DNA of 64,000 nt from Oscillospiraceae bacterium (GCA_015067825.1 SVLQ01000008.1:64777-128776); one strand, 5' to 3'. Positions 1-9,057 are shown, counted from the stretch's first letter. Program-made: numbers and translations. The notes: a model not told the origin generated them from the sequence alone.

Positions 1-178
1 GCGCAGTGCCGCAGATCGGCGACAGCGCGATCCGGCTTGCCGGTAGCCATAGCTTTGCCGCACCGACAGCGACGGTAATACCGGTCGGTTCGATGGCATC
101 GACCGTTCCCTCCAAAATATCGCCCGGCACACAAGCCGAGAGCAGCCGCCGCATGGCGGACATAGCACGTTCTTCCAT
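1..178 (-). CDS. S1-like RNA-binding domain protein, N-terminal fragment
   Basis: The reading frame starts with ATG at 178, just after an in-frame TAA and about 12 bases after an AAAGG motif, and runs off the left edge, so only about 59 residues are visible. After a short helical N-terminus the segment GDILEGTVDAIEPTGITVAV has the pattern of the first strands of an S1/OB fold (G-D-x-L-x-G-x-V-x-x-I). An RNA-binding protein related to ribosomal protein S1 is the likely reading, but the diagnostic part lies outside the window. The family assignment is inference from a short stretch. Confidence 0.5.
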   Translation of the reverse strand, partial: MEERAMSAMRRLLSACVPGDILEGTVDAIEPTGITVAVGAAKLWLPASRIALSPICGTA

Positions 179-242
179 CTGTTTTTAGTACCTTTTCCCG
201 TAAATTTGCATCTGTAATCAGTATATGCGCGGCCTTACGGCA

Positions 243-578
243 CTATGCCTGCAATGCGGTCAGGCTGTGGCCGCCGCGGTTGATGAGTGCGCGCGCGGCA
301 GAATCGGCATCGCGGCTGTCGACGGTGAGCGTGAGCGCCACGCTGCCGCCGGCATCGAGCGGGTGCGGAGCAAAGCGGCCGTCGGGCGCAAACAGCGTTT
401 TGTAGCTGCCTAGCTGCAGGTCGATCCCCTCGGTCAGGCCAAAGCGTGCGGTGTCGTCGCTGATGAAGATGCGCTCGAGCCGCCGTTCCAAAATGGTAAC
501 CCCGCTCATGCCGACGCGGATGGCCGCCAACTCGGCCGCGTCGGTCCCGTCAAAAATAGCCCGGATCTGTGTGTGCAT
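243..578 (-). CDS. conserved hypothetical protein, 111 aa
   Basis: The ATG at 578 is preceded by AAAAAAGGAGACC with seven bases between GGAG and the start. The 111-residue product has no signal peptide, membrane segment or recognisable catalytic motif; it is a small, mixed alpha/beta soluble protein ending in an Ala-rich tail. It is transcribed divergently from the DUF951 gene, with less than 100 bases between the two starts, and lies 64 bases upstream of the S1-like gene in the same direction, so it may be its operon partner. I do not recognise the family. Confidence 0.6.
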   Translation of the reverse strand: MHTQIRAIFDGTDAAELAAIRVGMSGVTILERRLERIFISDDTARFGLTEGIDLQLGSYKTLFAPDGRFAPHPLDAGGSVALTLTVDSRDADSAARALINRGGHSLTALQA

Positions 579-667
579 CGTTTGGTCTCCTTTTTTCGGT
601 TTGTACCGCTATTATGGCCGCTGCGAACGCGCACGATGCACGCGAGTTTCGCGAAAGGAGTTTTTTT

Positions 668-853
668 ATGGATATCGCCGTCAACGATCTCGTCGAAACC
701 AAAAAACCGCACCCCTGCGGCGGAAAAACCTGGCTCGTTTTGCGCGTGGGGATGGATTTTCGTCTCCGTTGCACGACCTGTGGCCGCGAACTGCTGATCC
801 CGCGCGCCAAGGCCGAAAAGAGCATTCGCCGCGTTCTCGCACGCGAAGCGTAG
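668..853 (+). CDS. DUF951 family protein
   Basis: The ATG at 668 follows a GAAAGGAG ribosome binding site (653-660). The 61-residue product has the DUF951 signature: an N-terminal V-x-D-L-V-E-T-K-K-P-H-P-C-G-G segment, the WLVLRVGMDFRLRC core and a C-x-x-C-G-R-x-L-L-I-P-R motif followed by a basic tail. The Cys pairs suggest a small metal- or nucleic-acid-binding fold. The family is near-universal in Firmicutes and has no firmly established function. An earlier in-frame ATG (569) lacks a ribosome binding site and would add residues not seen in the family. Confidence 0.88.
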   Translation: MDIAVNDLVETKKPHPCGGKTWLVLRVGMDFRLRCTTCGRELLIPRAKAEKSIRRVLAREA

Positions 854-877
854 AGTTTCGTTTGTGTTTTTGCTAAT

Positions 878-919
878 TTTACAATATATTCACGCATCGG
901 ATGCAAAAAAGTGTATAAT
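878..919 (+). promoter_or_regulatory. Promoter of the response regulator gene with a direct repeat at the -35 region
   Basis: A TATAAT -10 element lies at 914-919. The expected -35 position is poor, but TTTACA (878-883) and TTCACG (889-894) form an 11-bp-spaced direct repeat just upstream. The same arrangement occurs before the protease gene at 3169-3211, which suggests binding of the encoded OmpR-family regulator to its own promoter (inference). Confidence 0.5.
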
Positions 920-961
920 GAGAATTGATCGGTACACCCACCGAAGAAAGGAGTCCTCTCC

Positions 962-1684
962 ATGGAACACACCGCCAAAGATACCTCCGGCGAAGTCAGA
1001 CGCAAGATCCTGATCGCCGAAGATGATCCGAATATTCTCGAACTCTTAAAGCTCTATATGTGCCGCGACGGATTTGAGGTCGAAACGGCCGTCAACGGCG
1101 GCGAAGCGCTCGCTAAATTCCGCATCTTTAAGCCTGACCTCGTGCTGCTGGACGTCATGATGCCCGTGCTGGACGGTTGGGAGGTCTGCGGCACGATCCG
1201 CAAGGAGTCCGACGTGCCCGTTATCATGCTCACCGCCCGCAGCGAGACCGTCGACAAGATCACCGGCCTCGAGCTCGGTGCCGACGACTACATCACCAAG
1301 CCGTTTGACATGCGCGAAGTCATCACGCGTGTCCACACAGTTTTGCGCCGTTATCTGCCCACCGAAGGCAAGAAAAACGACAAATTGCTGCAGTTTGACA
1401 ACCTCGTCATCGATATGGAGTCCTACCAGCTCACCGTTGCCGGAAAAGCGATGGACATCCCGCCCAAGGAAATCGAGCTGCTTTTCTTCCTCGCCAAAAA
1501 CGCCAACAAGGTCTTCACGCGCGACCAGCTGCTCGATCAGGTGTGGGGCTTTGAGTACTTCGGCGACACGCGCACGGTCGACGTCCATATCAAGCGCCTG
1601 CGCGAAAAGCTCGAAGGCGTTTCCGACAAATGGACGCTGAAAACCGTCTGGGGCGTGGGCTACAAGTTTGAATTGCTGAAATAA
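962..1684 (+). CDS. OmpR/PhoB-family response regulator
   Basis: The 240-residue protein has an N-terminal receiver domain (about residues 15-130) with acidic pair D21-D22, phospho-acceptor D64 in LVLLDVMMPVLDG, T91 and K113 in ITKPF, followed by a winged-helix DNA-binding domain (about 140-238) with the VFTRDQLLDQVWG and RTVDVHIKRLREKL motifs. GAAAGGAG precedes the ATG. It sits 20 bases upstream of its sensor kinase and in the same direction as an HtrA-like protease, so it probably controls an envelope or protein-quality response. The overall layout resembles CssRS-HtrA of Bacillus, but orthology cannot be shown from this window. Confidence 0.95.
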   Translation: MEHTAKDTSGEVRRKILIAEDDPNILELLKLYMCRDGFEVETAVNGGEALAKFRIFKPDLVLLDVMMPVLDGWEVCGTIRKESDVPVIMLTARSETVDKITGLELGADDYITKPFDMREVITRVHTVLRRYLPTEGKKNDKLLQFDNLVIDMESYQLTVAGKAMDIPPKEIELLFFLAKNANKVFTRDQLLDQVWGFEYFGDTRTVDVHIKRLREKLEGVSDKWTLKTVWGVGYKFELLK

Positions 1685-1704
1685 GGGAAAAGAGGCTGAC
1701 CCTG

Positions 1705-3156
1705 ATGGGGAAGATCGCGATCCGCAACTTTCTGATCACGGCCATGACCATTGTCATCTGCATGGTCGTGTTCAGCTCGCTGCTGCTGGTGCAGCTGTAC
1801 CAGTACTCCGTCAATGAAAAATTCAATAGTCTGGAAACCGACGGCTACAGCATGGTGGAGCTCGCCTACATCTGGAAAACGGCGCCCTACCGCGTGGATA
1901 CGACCTCGCTGGAAAACACATTGGCCGTGCAGGCCGAACGCAGCGATACCCATCTGATGATCACCGATAGCCGCGGCAATGTCGAGATGTACGCCGATGC
2001 CTACGACCACGGTCTCGGCGGCGGCAGGATCGATGCGGCGGTCATGGAGCGCATCCGTGCGACGAGCGTCTACAAAGAAGTCGGCACGCTCTCCGGCTAT
2101 TTCCGCCACCGCCTGCTCACGGTCGCACTGCCGATCATCGATGACGCGGGCATGTTCCGAGGGGCGGTCATCATCAGCACGCCCACAAATGCGATCACCC
2201 AGCTGTTTACGAACTTTCTGCGCGGTGTGTTTTTGATCGCGCTGTTTGTTTTGGTGCTTGCGGCCGCGCTGATCTACTTCGTTTCGCAGAATTTCACGCG
2301 TCCGATCAAAGATATGGCCGCTGCGGCGCGCAGTTTTTCGCGCGGGGATTTTTCGGCGCGCGTGCGCGTTTCCGGCCGCGATGAGGTTGCCGAGCTCGCG
2401 CGCTCCTTCAACTCCATGGCCGATTCGCTCGGCAAGCTGGAACAGCTGCGCTCGGAATTCATCGCCAACGTCTCCCACGAGCTCAAAACTCCGATGACCA
2501 CGATCGGCGGCTTTGTCGACGGCATCATCGACGGTACGATCCCCAAGGACCGCGAAGGTTACTACCTTGGCATCGTCAGTGCCGAGATCCAGCGCCTGTC
2601 GCGCCTTGTGCAAAAGCTCCTGCTGGCCACGCGCCTGCAATCGGGCATGCAGGATCTCAACATCACCAATGTCGATATCTCCTCCATTGTCACCTCTGCC
2701 GCGCTCGGTGCCGAGCAGGCGATCGAAGAAAAACACCTCGACGTCGACATCGACCTGCCCGAATCCCGCCTCTTTGTCCGCGCCGATGCCGATGCGATCA
2801 CGCAGGTCGTCACCAACCTGATCGACAACGCCGTCAAATATTCCGACGAGGGCGGCCGCCTTACCGTCAGCATCGCCGAACGCAGCGGACGCGTGTTCGT
2901 CTCCGTGTTCAACACCGGTCGCGGCATCTCCAAAGAGCAGCTCCCCTATATCTTCGACCGCTTCTATAAAACCGACCGCTCCCGCGGGATGGACAAAGCG
3001 AGCACCGGTCTGGGGCTGTACATCGTCAAGTCGATCTTAAATAATCTCGGCCAGGAGATCGTCGCCGAAAGCGAATACGGCAAGTGGGCGCGCTTCACCT
3101 TCACGCTCGAACCGGCGCGCCATGCCCGCCTGACGCCGGCCGTGCCTGTGGAATAA
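1705..3156 (+). CDS. Sensor histidine kinase with HAMP domain
   Basis: The 483-residue membrane kinase has a first membrane helix at about residues 8-31, an extracytoplasmic sensor region of about 140 residues, a second helix at about 171-193 and a HAMP linker. The HisKA motif carries phospho-acceptor H258 in FIANVSHELKTP. The ATPase domain shows the N box NLIDNAVKYS, the G1 box FNTGRGIS and the G2 box ASTGLGLYIVKSI. It lies directly downstream of the response regulator and will phosphorylate it. No cofactor-binding PAS domain is evident in the sensor region, so the signal is unknown. Confidence 0.95.
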   Translation: MGKIAIRNFLITAMTIVICMVVFSSLLLVQLYQYSVNEKFNSLETDGYSMVELAYIWKTAPYRVDTTSLENTLAVQAERSDTHLMITDSRGNVEMYADAYDHGLGGGRIDAAVMERIRATSVYKEVGTLSGYFRHRLLTVALPIIDDAGMFRGAVIISTPTNAITQLFTNFLRGVFLIALFVLVLAAALIYFVSQNFTRPIKDMAAAARSFSRGDFSARVRVSGRDEVAELARSFNSMADSLGKLEQLRSEFIANVSHELKTPMTTIGGFVDGIIDGTIPKDREGYYLGIVSAEIQRLSRLVQKLLLATRLQSGMQDLNITNVDISSIVTSAALGAEQAIEEKHLDVDIDLPESRLFVRADADAITQVVTNLIDNAVKYSDEGGRLTVSIAERSGRVFVSVFNTGRGISKEQLPYIFDRFYKTDRSRGMDKASTGLGLYIVKSILNNLGQEIVAESEYGKWARFTFTLEPARHARLTPAVPVE

Positions 3157-3168
3157 ATTCGAAAACCG

Positions 3169-3211
3169 TTTACAATCCGCTTACAACCGCGACAGAATTC
3201 TCTGCTATGAT
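3169..3211 (+). promoter_or_regulatory. Protease promoter with TTTACA-N5-CTTACA direct repeat
   Basis: TTTACA (3169-3174) and CTTACA (3180-3185) are spaced 11 bp apart and lie upstream of a TATGAT -10 element (3206-3211) that has no good -35. The repeat-to--10 distance (26 bp) is almost the same as at the regulator's own promoter (25 bp). This is the pattern expected of activation by an OmpR-family dimer (inference). Confidence 0.5.
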
Positions 3212-3250
3212 GATAGTGTAACAATCCGCCGGAAAGGAAGTGAGACGCCG

Positions 3251-4567
3251 ATGGATCAGCGCCCGGGCGAAACCTATCCCAAAGAACCGAATTACGATCT
3301 CTTTTCTGCCAAACCGCCTGCTACGGGTGCCGAGTCGGCCGCCTCGACGGTCAAGGTGCGCGTCAAACCGCCCCGGCGCAACGGCGGCGTGATCGCTCTC
3401 TGCGTGGTGGCAACTTTGCTGCTTCTGATCGTCACGGTTGCCTGTTTTGTGATCATCCGCCGCGTGGTGATTCCTTCCGGTAGCATGGCCACCGTCGGGA
3501 CATCGGGCCCGGTGGCAACCGACAATCCCTTTGCCCGCCCGCCGGCAACGACCGATGCCACAACGACGGAAGCCACCACCGGGATCGAGATCAACGATCC
3601 GCCCGCCGTCATCGGCACAACGCCCGTCGAGAGCGACGGTGTGCTCACGGTCTCGGAAATCTACAAGCGCATCCAGCCGAGCGTGGTCAGCATCCTCGTC
3701 AACAACCGCTATAACTCCGGCCTTGCCTCCGGCATCATTCTGGATGCCTCCGGCGTCATCGTCACCAATTACCACGTTGTCTCCGATATGACGAATATCG
3801 TGGTCGTGCTCCACGACGGCACGCGCCACACGGCTTCTCTCCTCGGTTATGACGCGTCCTGCGATCTAGCAATTCTCTATATCGAAGCATCCGGCCTCAC
3901 GCCTGCGACGTTTGGCAACTCCGATGCCCTCGAGGTCGGTGATCTCGCCGTCGCCGTCGGTACGCCCTACAACCTGAGCCTCAGCGGCACAACGACGCAG
4001 GGCATCATCTCCGCGATCAACCGCGACCTGCTGATCAACAATCGGCAGATGACACTGATCCAAACCGACGCCTCGATCAACCCCGGTAACTCCGGCGGTC
4101 CGCTGATCAACGAGTACGGTCAGGTGATCGGCATCATTTCCATGAAAATCGGCGAAGACTTTGAAGGTCTCGGCTTTGCGATCCCGATGAACACGGCCAA
4201 AACGATCATCGAAAACATTATCAACGGTGTGCATGCCGCCGCAACGCCCGCCCTCGGTGTCGACGGTCGCTTCCTGACGGAAGTCACTGCCGCCGTCAAC
4301 GGCCTGCCGGTCGGATTCTATATTACCGCCGTCCATCCGGCCAGCGATATCTATGCCCAAGGTGTGCGCGCCGGCGACGTGATCGTCGCCATCGACGGTG
4401 TGGAGCTGGCCGATATGGCCGCCTTCACCGCTCTGACGAGGTCGCATGCGGTCGGCGAAGTCGCCACCGTGACGATCTACCGCGATACGAATCCCTACGA
4501 TGCAAAGAGCGGTGTCGTGGCGACCATCGATGTGGTGCTGATGGACGAAGCCGTCTTGAACGGATAA
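3251..4567 (+). CDS. HtrA/DegP-like membrane-anchored serine protease with PDZ domain
   Basis: The 438-residue protein has a short cytoplasmic N-terminus, one membrane helix at about residues 46-69, a Thr/Pro-rich linker, a trypsin-like domain and a C-terminal PDZ domain (about 350-425). The catalytic triad is H175 in VTNYHVV, D205 in CDLAIL and S281 in NPGNSGGPL. GGAAAGGAAG precedes the ATG. HtrA proteases of this topology degrade or hold misfolded proteins on the outer face of the membrane. The gene directly follows a two-component system that probably controls it, and ends at a strong terminator. Confidence 0.95.
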   Translation: MDQRPGETYPKEPNYDLFSAKPPATGAESAASTVKVRVKPPRRNGGVIALCVVATLLLLIVTVACFVIIRRVVIPSGSMATVGTSGPVATDNPFARPPATTDATTTEATTGIEINDPPAVIGTTPVESDGVLTVSEIYKRIQPSVVSILVNNRYNSGLASGIILDASGVIVTNYHVVSDMTNIVVVLHDGTRHTASLLGYDASCDLAILYIEASGLTPATFGNSDALEVGDLAVAVGTPYNLSLSGTTTQGIISAINRDLLINNRQMTLIQTDASINPGNSGGPLINEYGQVIGIISMKIGEDFEGLGFAIPMNTAKTIIENIINGVHAAATPALGVDGRFLTEVTAAVNGLPVGFYITAVHPASDIYAQGVRAGDVIVAIDGVELADMAAFTALTRSHAVGEVATVTIYRDTNPYDAKSGVVATIDVVLMDEAVLNG

Positions 4568-4575
4568 AAGAACAG

Positions 4576-4622
4576 AAAATCCGCCGCAGAGCGCAGGCTT
4601 GCGCTGTGCGGCGGATTTTTTT
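4576..4622 (+). terminator. Rho-independent terminator after the protease gene
   Basis: A long stem pairs 4576-4588 with 4607-4619 and 4590-4595 with 4600-4605, broken by one G-G mismatch, with a GGCT loop, followed by a run of seven T residues. Confidence 0.9.
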
Positions 4623-4733
4623 GAAAAAATGCCGGAATCGTGAGACGAAACGAAAATTTCTACGTAATAGTATAATAGAAGACAAGCTTGTTTTTCCAAA
4701 ATGCATTTCCAAAACCGATCGGGAGGTGAGAAC

Positions 4734-5339
4734 GTGCCGCCTTTGTTCCCGGCAGACGCTGCCGACGCCAATCGGCGCGATCGCGCGCATGCGTGGTATG
4801 CGGCGTATTATGAAGCGATCTACCGCTATACCTATATGAAAATGCAAAACAACGACGAAGCCGGGATCGCCGCTAGCGACGCTTTTGTCCGCATGATGCA
4901 AAACGCGGACAAGCTCGCCGCGCTGAACGACGACGAGGTGCGGCGCCGCTTGTTCGGCTACGCCCGGGCGGCGTGTTTCGACCTCCTGCGCAAAAAACTC
5001 CCGCAAAAAACGCTTGCCGTCGTCTCCGTCAGCGATGCCGAGACCAACGACCAAGGCGAACGTTTTGACGCGGAACTTGCGGATGAAACCGATCTTTTGG
5101 CGCGAATTTTGCAAAAAGAAACGCGTGATGCCATCGCGGCAGCGATTCAAACGCTCGATCCGATTGCCCGGCAGATCGTTGTTTTGAAGTACTACAGCGG
5201 CCTGAAAAACACCGAGATTGCCGCCCAATTGTGCATGAACGCGTCGACCGTGGGGACGATCTTACAGCGCAGTCTGAAAAAACTTCGCAAGGAACTGGAG
5301 GCATATGTGTATGGCGAAAATCACGGACAAACAATTTGA
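4734..5339 (+). CDS. RNA polymerase sigma factor, ECF type
   Basis: I place the start at GTG 4734, which is six bases after GGGAGGTG; an earlier ATG (4701) lacks a binding site. The 201-residue product has a region 2-like N-terminal half (YYEAIYRYTYMKMQNNDEAG and FVRMMQN) and a typical region 4 (LDPIARQIVVLKYYSGLKNT followed by the helix-turn-helix EIAAQLCMNASTVGTILQRSLKKL). A TATAAT lies at 4671-4676 without a clear -35. The gene overlaps by 29 bases the membrane protein gene downstream, the usual sigma/anti-sigma arrangement. Confidence 0.85.
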   Translation: MPPLFPADAADANRRDRAHAWYAAYYEAIYRYTYMKMQNNDEAGIAASDAFVRMMQNADKLAALNDDEVRRRLFGYARAACFDLLRKKLPQKTLAVVSVSDAETNDQGERFDAELADETDLLARILQKETRDAIAAAIQTLDPIARQIVVLKYYSGLKNTEIAAQLCMNASTVGTILQRSLKKLRKELEAYVYGENHGQTI

Positions 5340-6045
5340 AACCATCCTGCAGACGGTGATTGCGGAGCAGATCGAAGCCGAAATTGCCCAATCGCAAGCC
5401 CAAAGCTCGGTCGAGCTGCCCGACGAGGCCGCACGCGAGCGGCAGTGGCAGGCGATCTGCGCGAGTGCGGCGGAAGCCGCCGAAAAAAGATCGCGCCGAA
5501 CGGCACGGCGATGGATATGTGTTCGTTGGGCGGCGCTGGCCGCGGTGGTGGTCGGCCTGTTTGCCGCGCTCGTTTTCAACGGCAAAACCACGACCTACGC
5601 CGCGTTTCGCGGCCCGATACTGCACGATTACGGCGACGGCCAACACCTCGGCGTGGTACTGGAGCTGCCGGAAAAACCGCTGCTGGACGGCTTTGCCGAA
5701 TTTCTGCGCCCGAGCGAAATCCCCGAAGGTTGGGTCGTTGTCGCCGACGAGCTTCGTCCCTGGGACCTGTCGGTGACAATGGTGGGTGAAAGCGGCGACG
5801 AACGCCGGGAAATCGTCTATACGCAGCTTCTTTACCGCGACGGCGAAGTGTTTATCCAACCCGATTTCTGCCAAAAAGAGGTCGTGACCGTCAACGGCGA
5901 CGATGCGTTTTTGTTTCGCTACCGAGACGATGCGCCCTACCAGCTCATTTTGGTTTGGAGCGACCGTTACGCCCATGTGATCGGCGCGTACGGAGCTGAT
6001 TTGGAAACTGTGATAAAAATTGCCGAGAGTCTTTCCGTTTGGTGA
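5311..6045 (+). CDS. Single-pass membrane protein, probable anti-sigma partner
   Basis: The ATG at 5311 is nine bases from TGGAGG; the ATG at 5305 is too close to it. The 244-residue product has an acidic, helical cytoplasmic N-terminus of about 70 residues, an Arg-rich stop-transfer signal, one membrane helix (WAALAAVVVGLFAALVF) and a C-terminal outer domain of about 150 residues. This is the topology of anti-sigma factors, with sigma binding by the N-terminus; the outer domain has the look of DUF4367-type domains (weak). It overlaps the sigma gene and precedes a lipoprotein gene. Confidence 0.7.
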   Translation: MAKITDKQFETILQTVIAEQIEAEIAQSQAQSSVELPDEAARERQWQAICASAAEAAEKRSRRTARRWICVRWAALAAVVVGLFAALVFNGKTTTYAAFRGPILHDYGDGQHLGVVLELPEKPLLDGFAEFLRPSEIPEGWVVVADELRPWDLSVTMVGESGDERREIVYTQLLYRDGEVFIQPDFCQKEVVTVNGDDAFLFRYRDDAPYQLILVWSDRYAHVIGAYGADLETVIKIAESLSVW

Positions 6046-6076
6046 CGTCGGTCTGCCTGAAAGGATGTGTACGCAA

Positions 6077-7369
6077 ATGCTGCACGATAACCGCCTGAAA
6101 AAAATACTGCTGCCGTTTCTGCTCTTGATCGCCTTGCTTGCCGCCTGCGGCGGCGAACCTGCGGCAACGACCGCCGCGACCTCTGCCGCCACCACGCCGA
6201 CAGCTTCCGCCGATACCGAGGCTGCGCTGCCATACACATTGGCGCCAAATCTCGAGCTTACGGTCGATCTCGACGCCGTGGAATACGCGCCGACTGCGTC
6301 GGTCATCAAAGCCGACCGCGTTTTGTACGATTACGAGACGAAAAAAGAGTTCGTGCTGTCACTCGTTGAAGAGCTTCAACAACGGGCAGAACGCTACGAC
6401 GCGATCGGCCGGATCTGTGTCGCCGACTCCGATCAGTTCCAATACGTTTGGAACGTGCATTTCGACTACACCTCGGATGTTTTGTCGGAATCGCGCGGAC
6501 AGATCGGTGTGGCGACATACCGCAAGGCGCGGCAGAATATCCGCTACCATATCCCGGACGACGTCCTCAACTGGCAAATGGAAGACGCATCCATTGCCGA
6601 AGGGTTTTTCGGCAGCGGCGAATTGCCGGATCTGCCGTTTGATACGGCGTTTGCCACGCTGACGGAGCTGATGGTCGATCTGGGGGTTCCCGCCGAGGCG
6701 TTCCCGGAATCGGATCAAACCCGCACCTATGCGTTATCCGTGGAAGATCAGATCGCCTATATCAATACCTCCGGCCATTACGGGCAACAACTGTGCGATC
6801 CGGAAACCGGAGAATGGGTGATGCAGCCGCCCGAACTCTCGGCAGAGGACGTCGCGCTGCTTTCCGACAGCTATGTCATGTACTTCCGTCAAAGCTTCGG
6901 CGGTATCCCCCTGACCGATCTGAATTGGGCACGCCGCAAAGGCGGACACGCGATCACGCAGTCGATCGGTGGATTTGTCAGCGCGGACGGATCGTGTGCG
7001 CTGTATCTGGATGATTTGGTCGTTCCCGGCGAACAGGGCGCGGCGCGGCAGATCGTATCGCCGAAACTAGTTGTGGAGAACCTCAAAAAATTCCTCACAG
7101 AAGACTTCCCGGAGGATCCGTATATGGGCGGCGAGGATTATTACACAGATCACGTGTTTTACCTCTCCAAAATTGAGCTCTGCTACGCAATCTTCGAGCC
7201 TGATGCGCGCGACGAGCTGGTGCTGTATCCGTATTGGGTGATCCCGTTGGAAAAAGAGTATACGGACGCGTACGGCAATGTCCGTCGGAAAGCGGATGCC
7301 CGCGATATCTTTGCCTTCAATGCCTTCACCGGCGAGCTGGTCGATCTCGTTACCCTGCCCAAAGAATAA
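6077..7369 (+). CDS. Lipoprotein of unknown function
   Basis: The start at ATG 6077 gives a classical lipoprotein signal: positively charged N-terminus, hydrophobic core and lipobox LLAAC with C24, followed by a Thr/Ala-rich linker. GAAAGGA lies 12 bases upstream; ATG 6065 is an alternative. The remaining 380 or so residues form a secreted, acidic domain rich in Asp, Tyr and Trp without a recognised catalytic motif. It is the last gene of the ECF sigma operon, so it may sense or execute an envelope response (inference). Confidence 0.75.
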   Translation: MLHDNRLKKILLPFLLLIALLAACGGEPAATTAATSAATTPTASADTEAALPYTLAPNLELTVDLDAVEYAPTASVIKADRVLYDYETKKEFVLSLVEELQQRAERYDAIGRICVADSDQFQYVWNVHFDYTSDVLSESRGQIGVATYRKARQNIRYHIPDDVLNWQMEDASIAEGFFGSGELPDLPFDTAFATLTELMVDLGVPAEAFPESDQTRTYALSVEDQIAYINTSGHYGQQLCDPETGEWVMQPPELSAEDVALLSDSYVMYFRQSFGGIPLTDLNWARRKGGHAITQSIGGFVSADGSCALYLDDLVVPGEQGAARQIVSPKLVVENLKKFLTEDFPEDPYMGGEDYYTDHVFYLSKIELCYAIFEPDARDELVLYPYWVIPLEKEYTDAYGNVRRKADARDIFAFNAFTGELVDLVTLPKE

Positions 7370-7395
7370 ACGGTTGTTTTTATATCGAGTGATGC

Positions 7396-7449
7396 AAAAC
7401 AGCAGCACAGCCACGTTGAAAAAACGTCGGATGTGCTGCTGTTTTTTTG
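7396..7449. terminator. Bidirectional terminator between convergent operons
   Basis: AAAACAGCAGCACA (7396-7409) pairs with TGTGCTGCTGTTTT (7432-7445), followed by seven T residues on the plus strand and preceded by A residues that serve as a T run on the minus strand. It separates the sigma operon from the converging mltG. Confidence 0.8.
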
Positions 7450-7464
7450 TTCTCACAGGTGTTT

Positions 7465-8898
7465 TTAGCCCAAAATATCGTCGTCGTCGCGGCCCGGGGC
7501 ACTCGCGTCCTCTTCGGCGGCGCGGAGGATGTTCGCTTCGTGTTCGGCGTTGGTTTCGGCGAAGAAGTGCCAGCCGTTTTTGCGCGCGACGTAGTAGTAA
7601 TACTCGGTTTCCTCCGGGTAAAGCGCGGCGCGAATGGCGGCGAGACCGGGATTGCAGATCGGCCCGGCGGGCAGACCCTCACAGCGATAGGTGTTGTAGG
7701 GGCTGTCGACCTTCAGATCGCTCGATGTCAGCGCCCGCGACCAGTCACCGATCGCGTAATGCACGGTGGCGTCGATCTGCAGGTGGGGGAAATCGTCATC
7801 CTGCAGGCGGTTGTGAATGACCGAGGCGATCGTGGGGCGTTCGTCGTCGAACTTTGCCTCGCGCTCGATCATCGAGGCGATGATCATGACGTCGCGGATG
7901 CTCATGTTGATGTTTTCCGCGCGAGACTTCAAATCGACGTCCCATTTGCGGTTGAAGTTCGCCAAAAACTTGCGCAAAACGCGCTCGGGTGCTTCGCCGA
8001 CGTAGAAATCGTAGGTGTCGGGGAAGAGGTAGCCCTCCAGCCGCGTTTTGGTGTGGGGCAGATCCTTGAGGAATTTGTAGGAAAATTCGTAGTACTGCGC
8101 GTATGCCTGCAGCAAATACGCCTCGCAAACCTCGTTTTCCTCCAGCAACGCGAAGATGTCCTCCTGCGTCATACCTTCGGGGATGGTCACGGTGACGATC
8201 TTTTTGGTGTCGGGAACATACTTGATCTTGGAGAGGATCGTGCGGTAGTCCATCGACGAATTCAGCGTATAGGTGCCGGGAAGAATGCGGTTGTCCATGT
8301 TGGTCATCTTCGCAAACGCCCAAAAGAGCTTCGAGTAGTTGATGACCTCTTCTTCGGCCATGATGTCGGCGATCTCGCTGAGCGTTGCGTTTTCGGGGAT
8401 CGTGACGGTGATTTCGGTGTCATCCTTGACGAGTGCGAACATATCGTTGGCGCCGAGGATGGCGAATGCCGACAGCAAAACCGAAAGCCCGATGATCAGC
8501 AGACAATAGCTGAAGGTTGTCAGGCAGCCGAGCCCCTGCTTGGGCGGTTCTTCGGGCGCATCCTCCGGCTCGGGGATGGGCAGAACCTCGTCGTCTGCCG
8601 GCGGAGCCTTCTCCGGTTCAACGGGTGGGTCGGCCGGAGCTTCTTCGGTTTTGGCCGGTGTTTCTTCTGCGGCGGCCGGTTCGGGCGCTCCAGTCGGGCT
8701 TTCGCTGTCCGGTTCGGCGGCAGCCGGGGATTCCTCGGTTTTCGGTTCTTCGGCCTTTGCTTCTTCGGCGAGAATCTCCGCGGCGGCTTCTTTTGCCTCT
8801 TCTTCGGCCTCGGAGACGAGCTGTTTCAAAAGTTCGTTGCCGGGCACGAGCGTTTCTTCCTGCGGAGCATCGCTCGGGTCAAACGGTTTTTTGTCCAT
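7465..8898 (-). CDS. mltG: Endolytic murein transglycosylase MltG (YceG family)
   Basis: The start at ATG 8898 follows GGAAAGG; longer frames are unlikely. The 477-residue protein has a very acidic, Glu/Pro/Ala-rich cytoplasmic N-terminus (about 130 residues), one membrane helix, a LysM-like segment and the YceG catalytic domain. Family motifs are visible: IIASMIEREAK with the catalytic Glu, ASVIHNRLQ, DSPYNTYRCEGLPAGPI and YYYYVARKNGWHFFA. MltG cleaves nascent glycan strands in the membrane and sets their length. The long acidic cytoplasmic extension is typical of clostridial members. Confidence 0.93.
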   Translation of the reverse strand: MDKKPFDPSDAPQEETLVPGNELLKQLVSEAEEEAKEAAAEILAEEAKAEEPKTEESPAAAEPDSESPTGAPEPAAAEETPAKTEEAPADPPVEPEKAPPADDEVLPIPEPEDAPEEPPKQGLGCLTTFSYCLLIIGLSVLLSAFAILGANDMFALVKDDTEITVTIPENATLSEIADIMAEEEVINYSKLFWAFAKMTNMDNRILPGTYTLNSSMDYRTILSKIKYVPDTKKIVTVTIPEGMTQEDIFALLEENEVCEAYLLQAYAQYYEFSYKFLKDLPHTKTRLEGYLFPDTYDFYVGEAPERVLRKFLANFNRKWDVDLKSRAENINMSIRDVMIIASMIEREAKFDDERPTIASVIHNRLQDDDFPHLQIDATVHYAIGDWSRALTSSDLKVDSPYNTYRCEGLPAGPICNPGLAAIRAALYPEETEYYYYVARKNGWHFFAETNAEHEANILRAAEEDASAPGRDDDDILG

Positions 8899-9057
8899 GG
8901 TAAATGCCTTTCCGGTCCGGGGGATGTGCGCGGACCTTCCGACGGAACACATTGCGGAGCGAACGCATAGTATGGTCTCGAAAGGGGTGGAACAACGCCA
9001 CACCTAAAAACCAACAGCTTCCTCCATAGCTGATTTTCAGAAAGGCTGGTCAGTACA

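Noticed and set aside
4648-4676. Promoter of the first ECF sigma operon
   Set aside because: TATAAT at 4671 is good but no -35 element of either sigma-A or ECF type could be seen, so I list it only in the sigma gene note.
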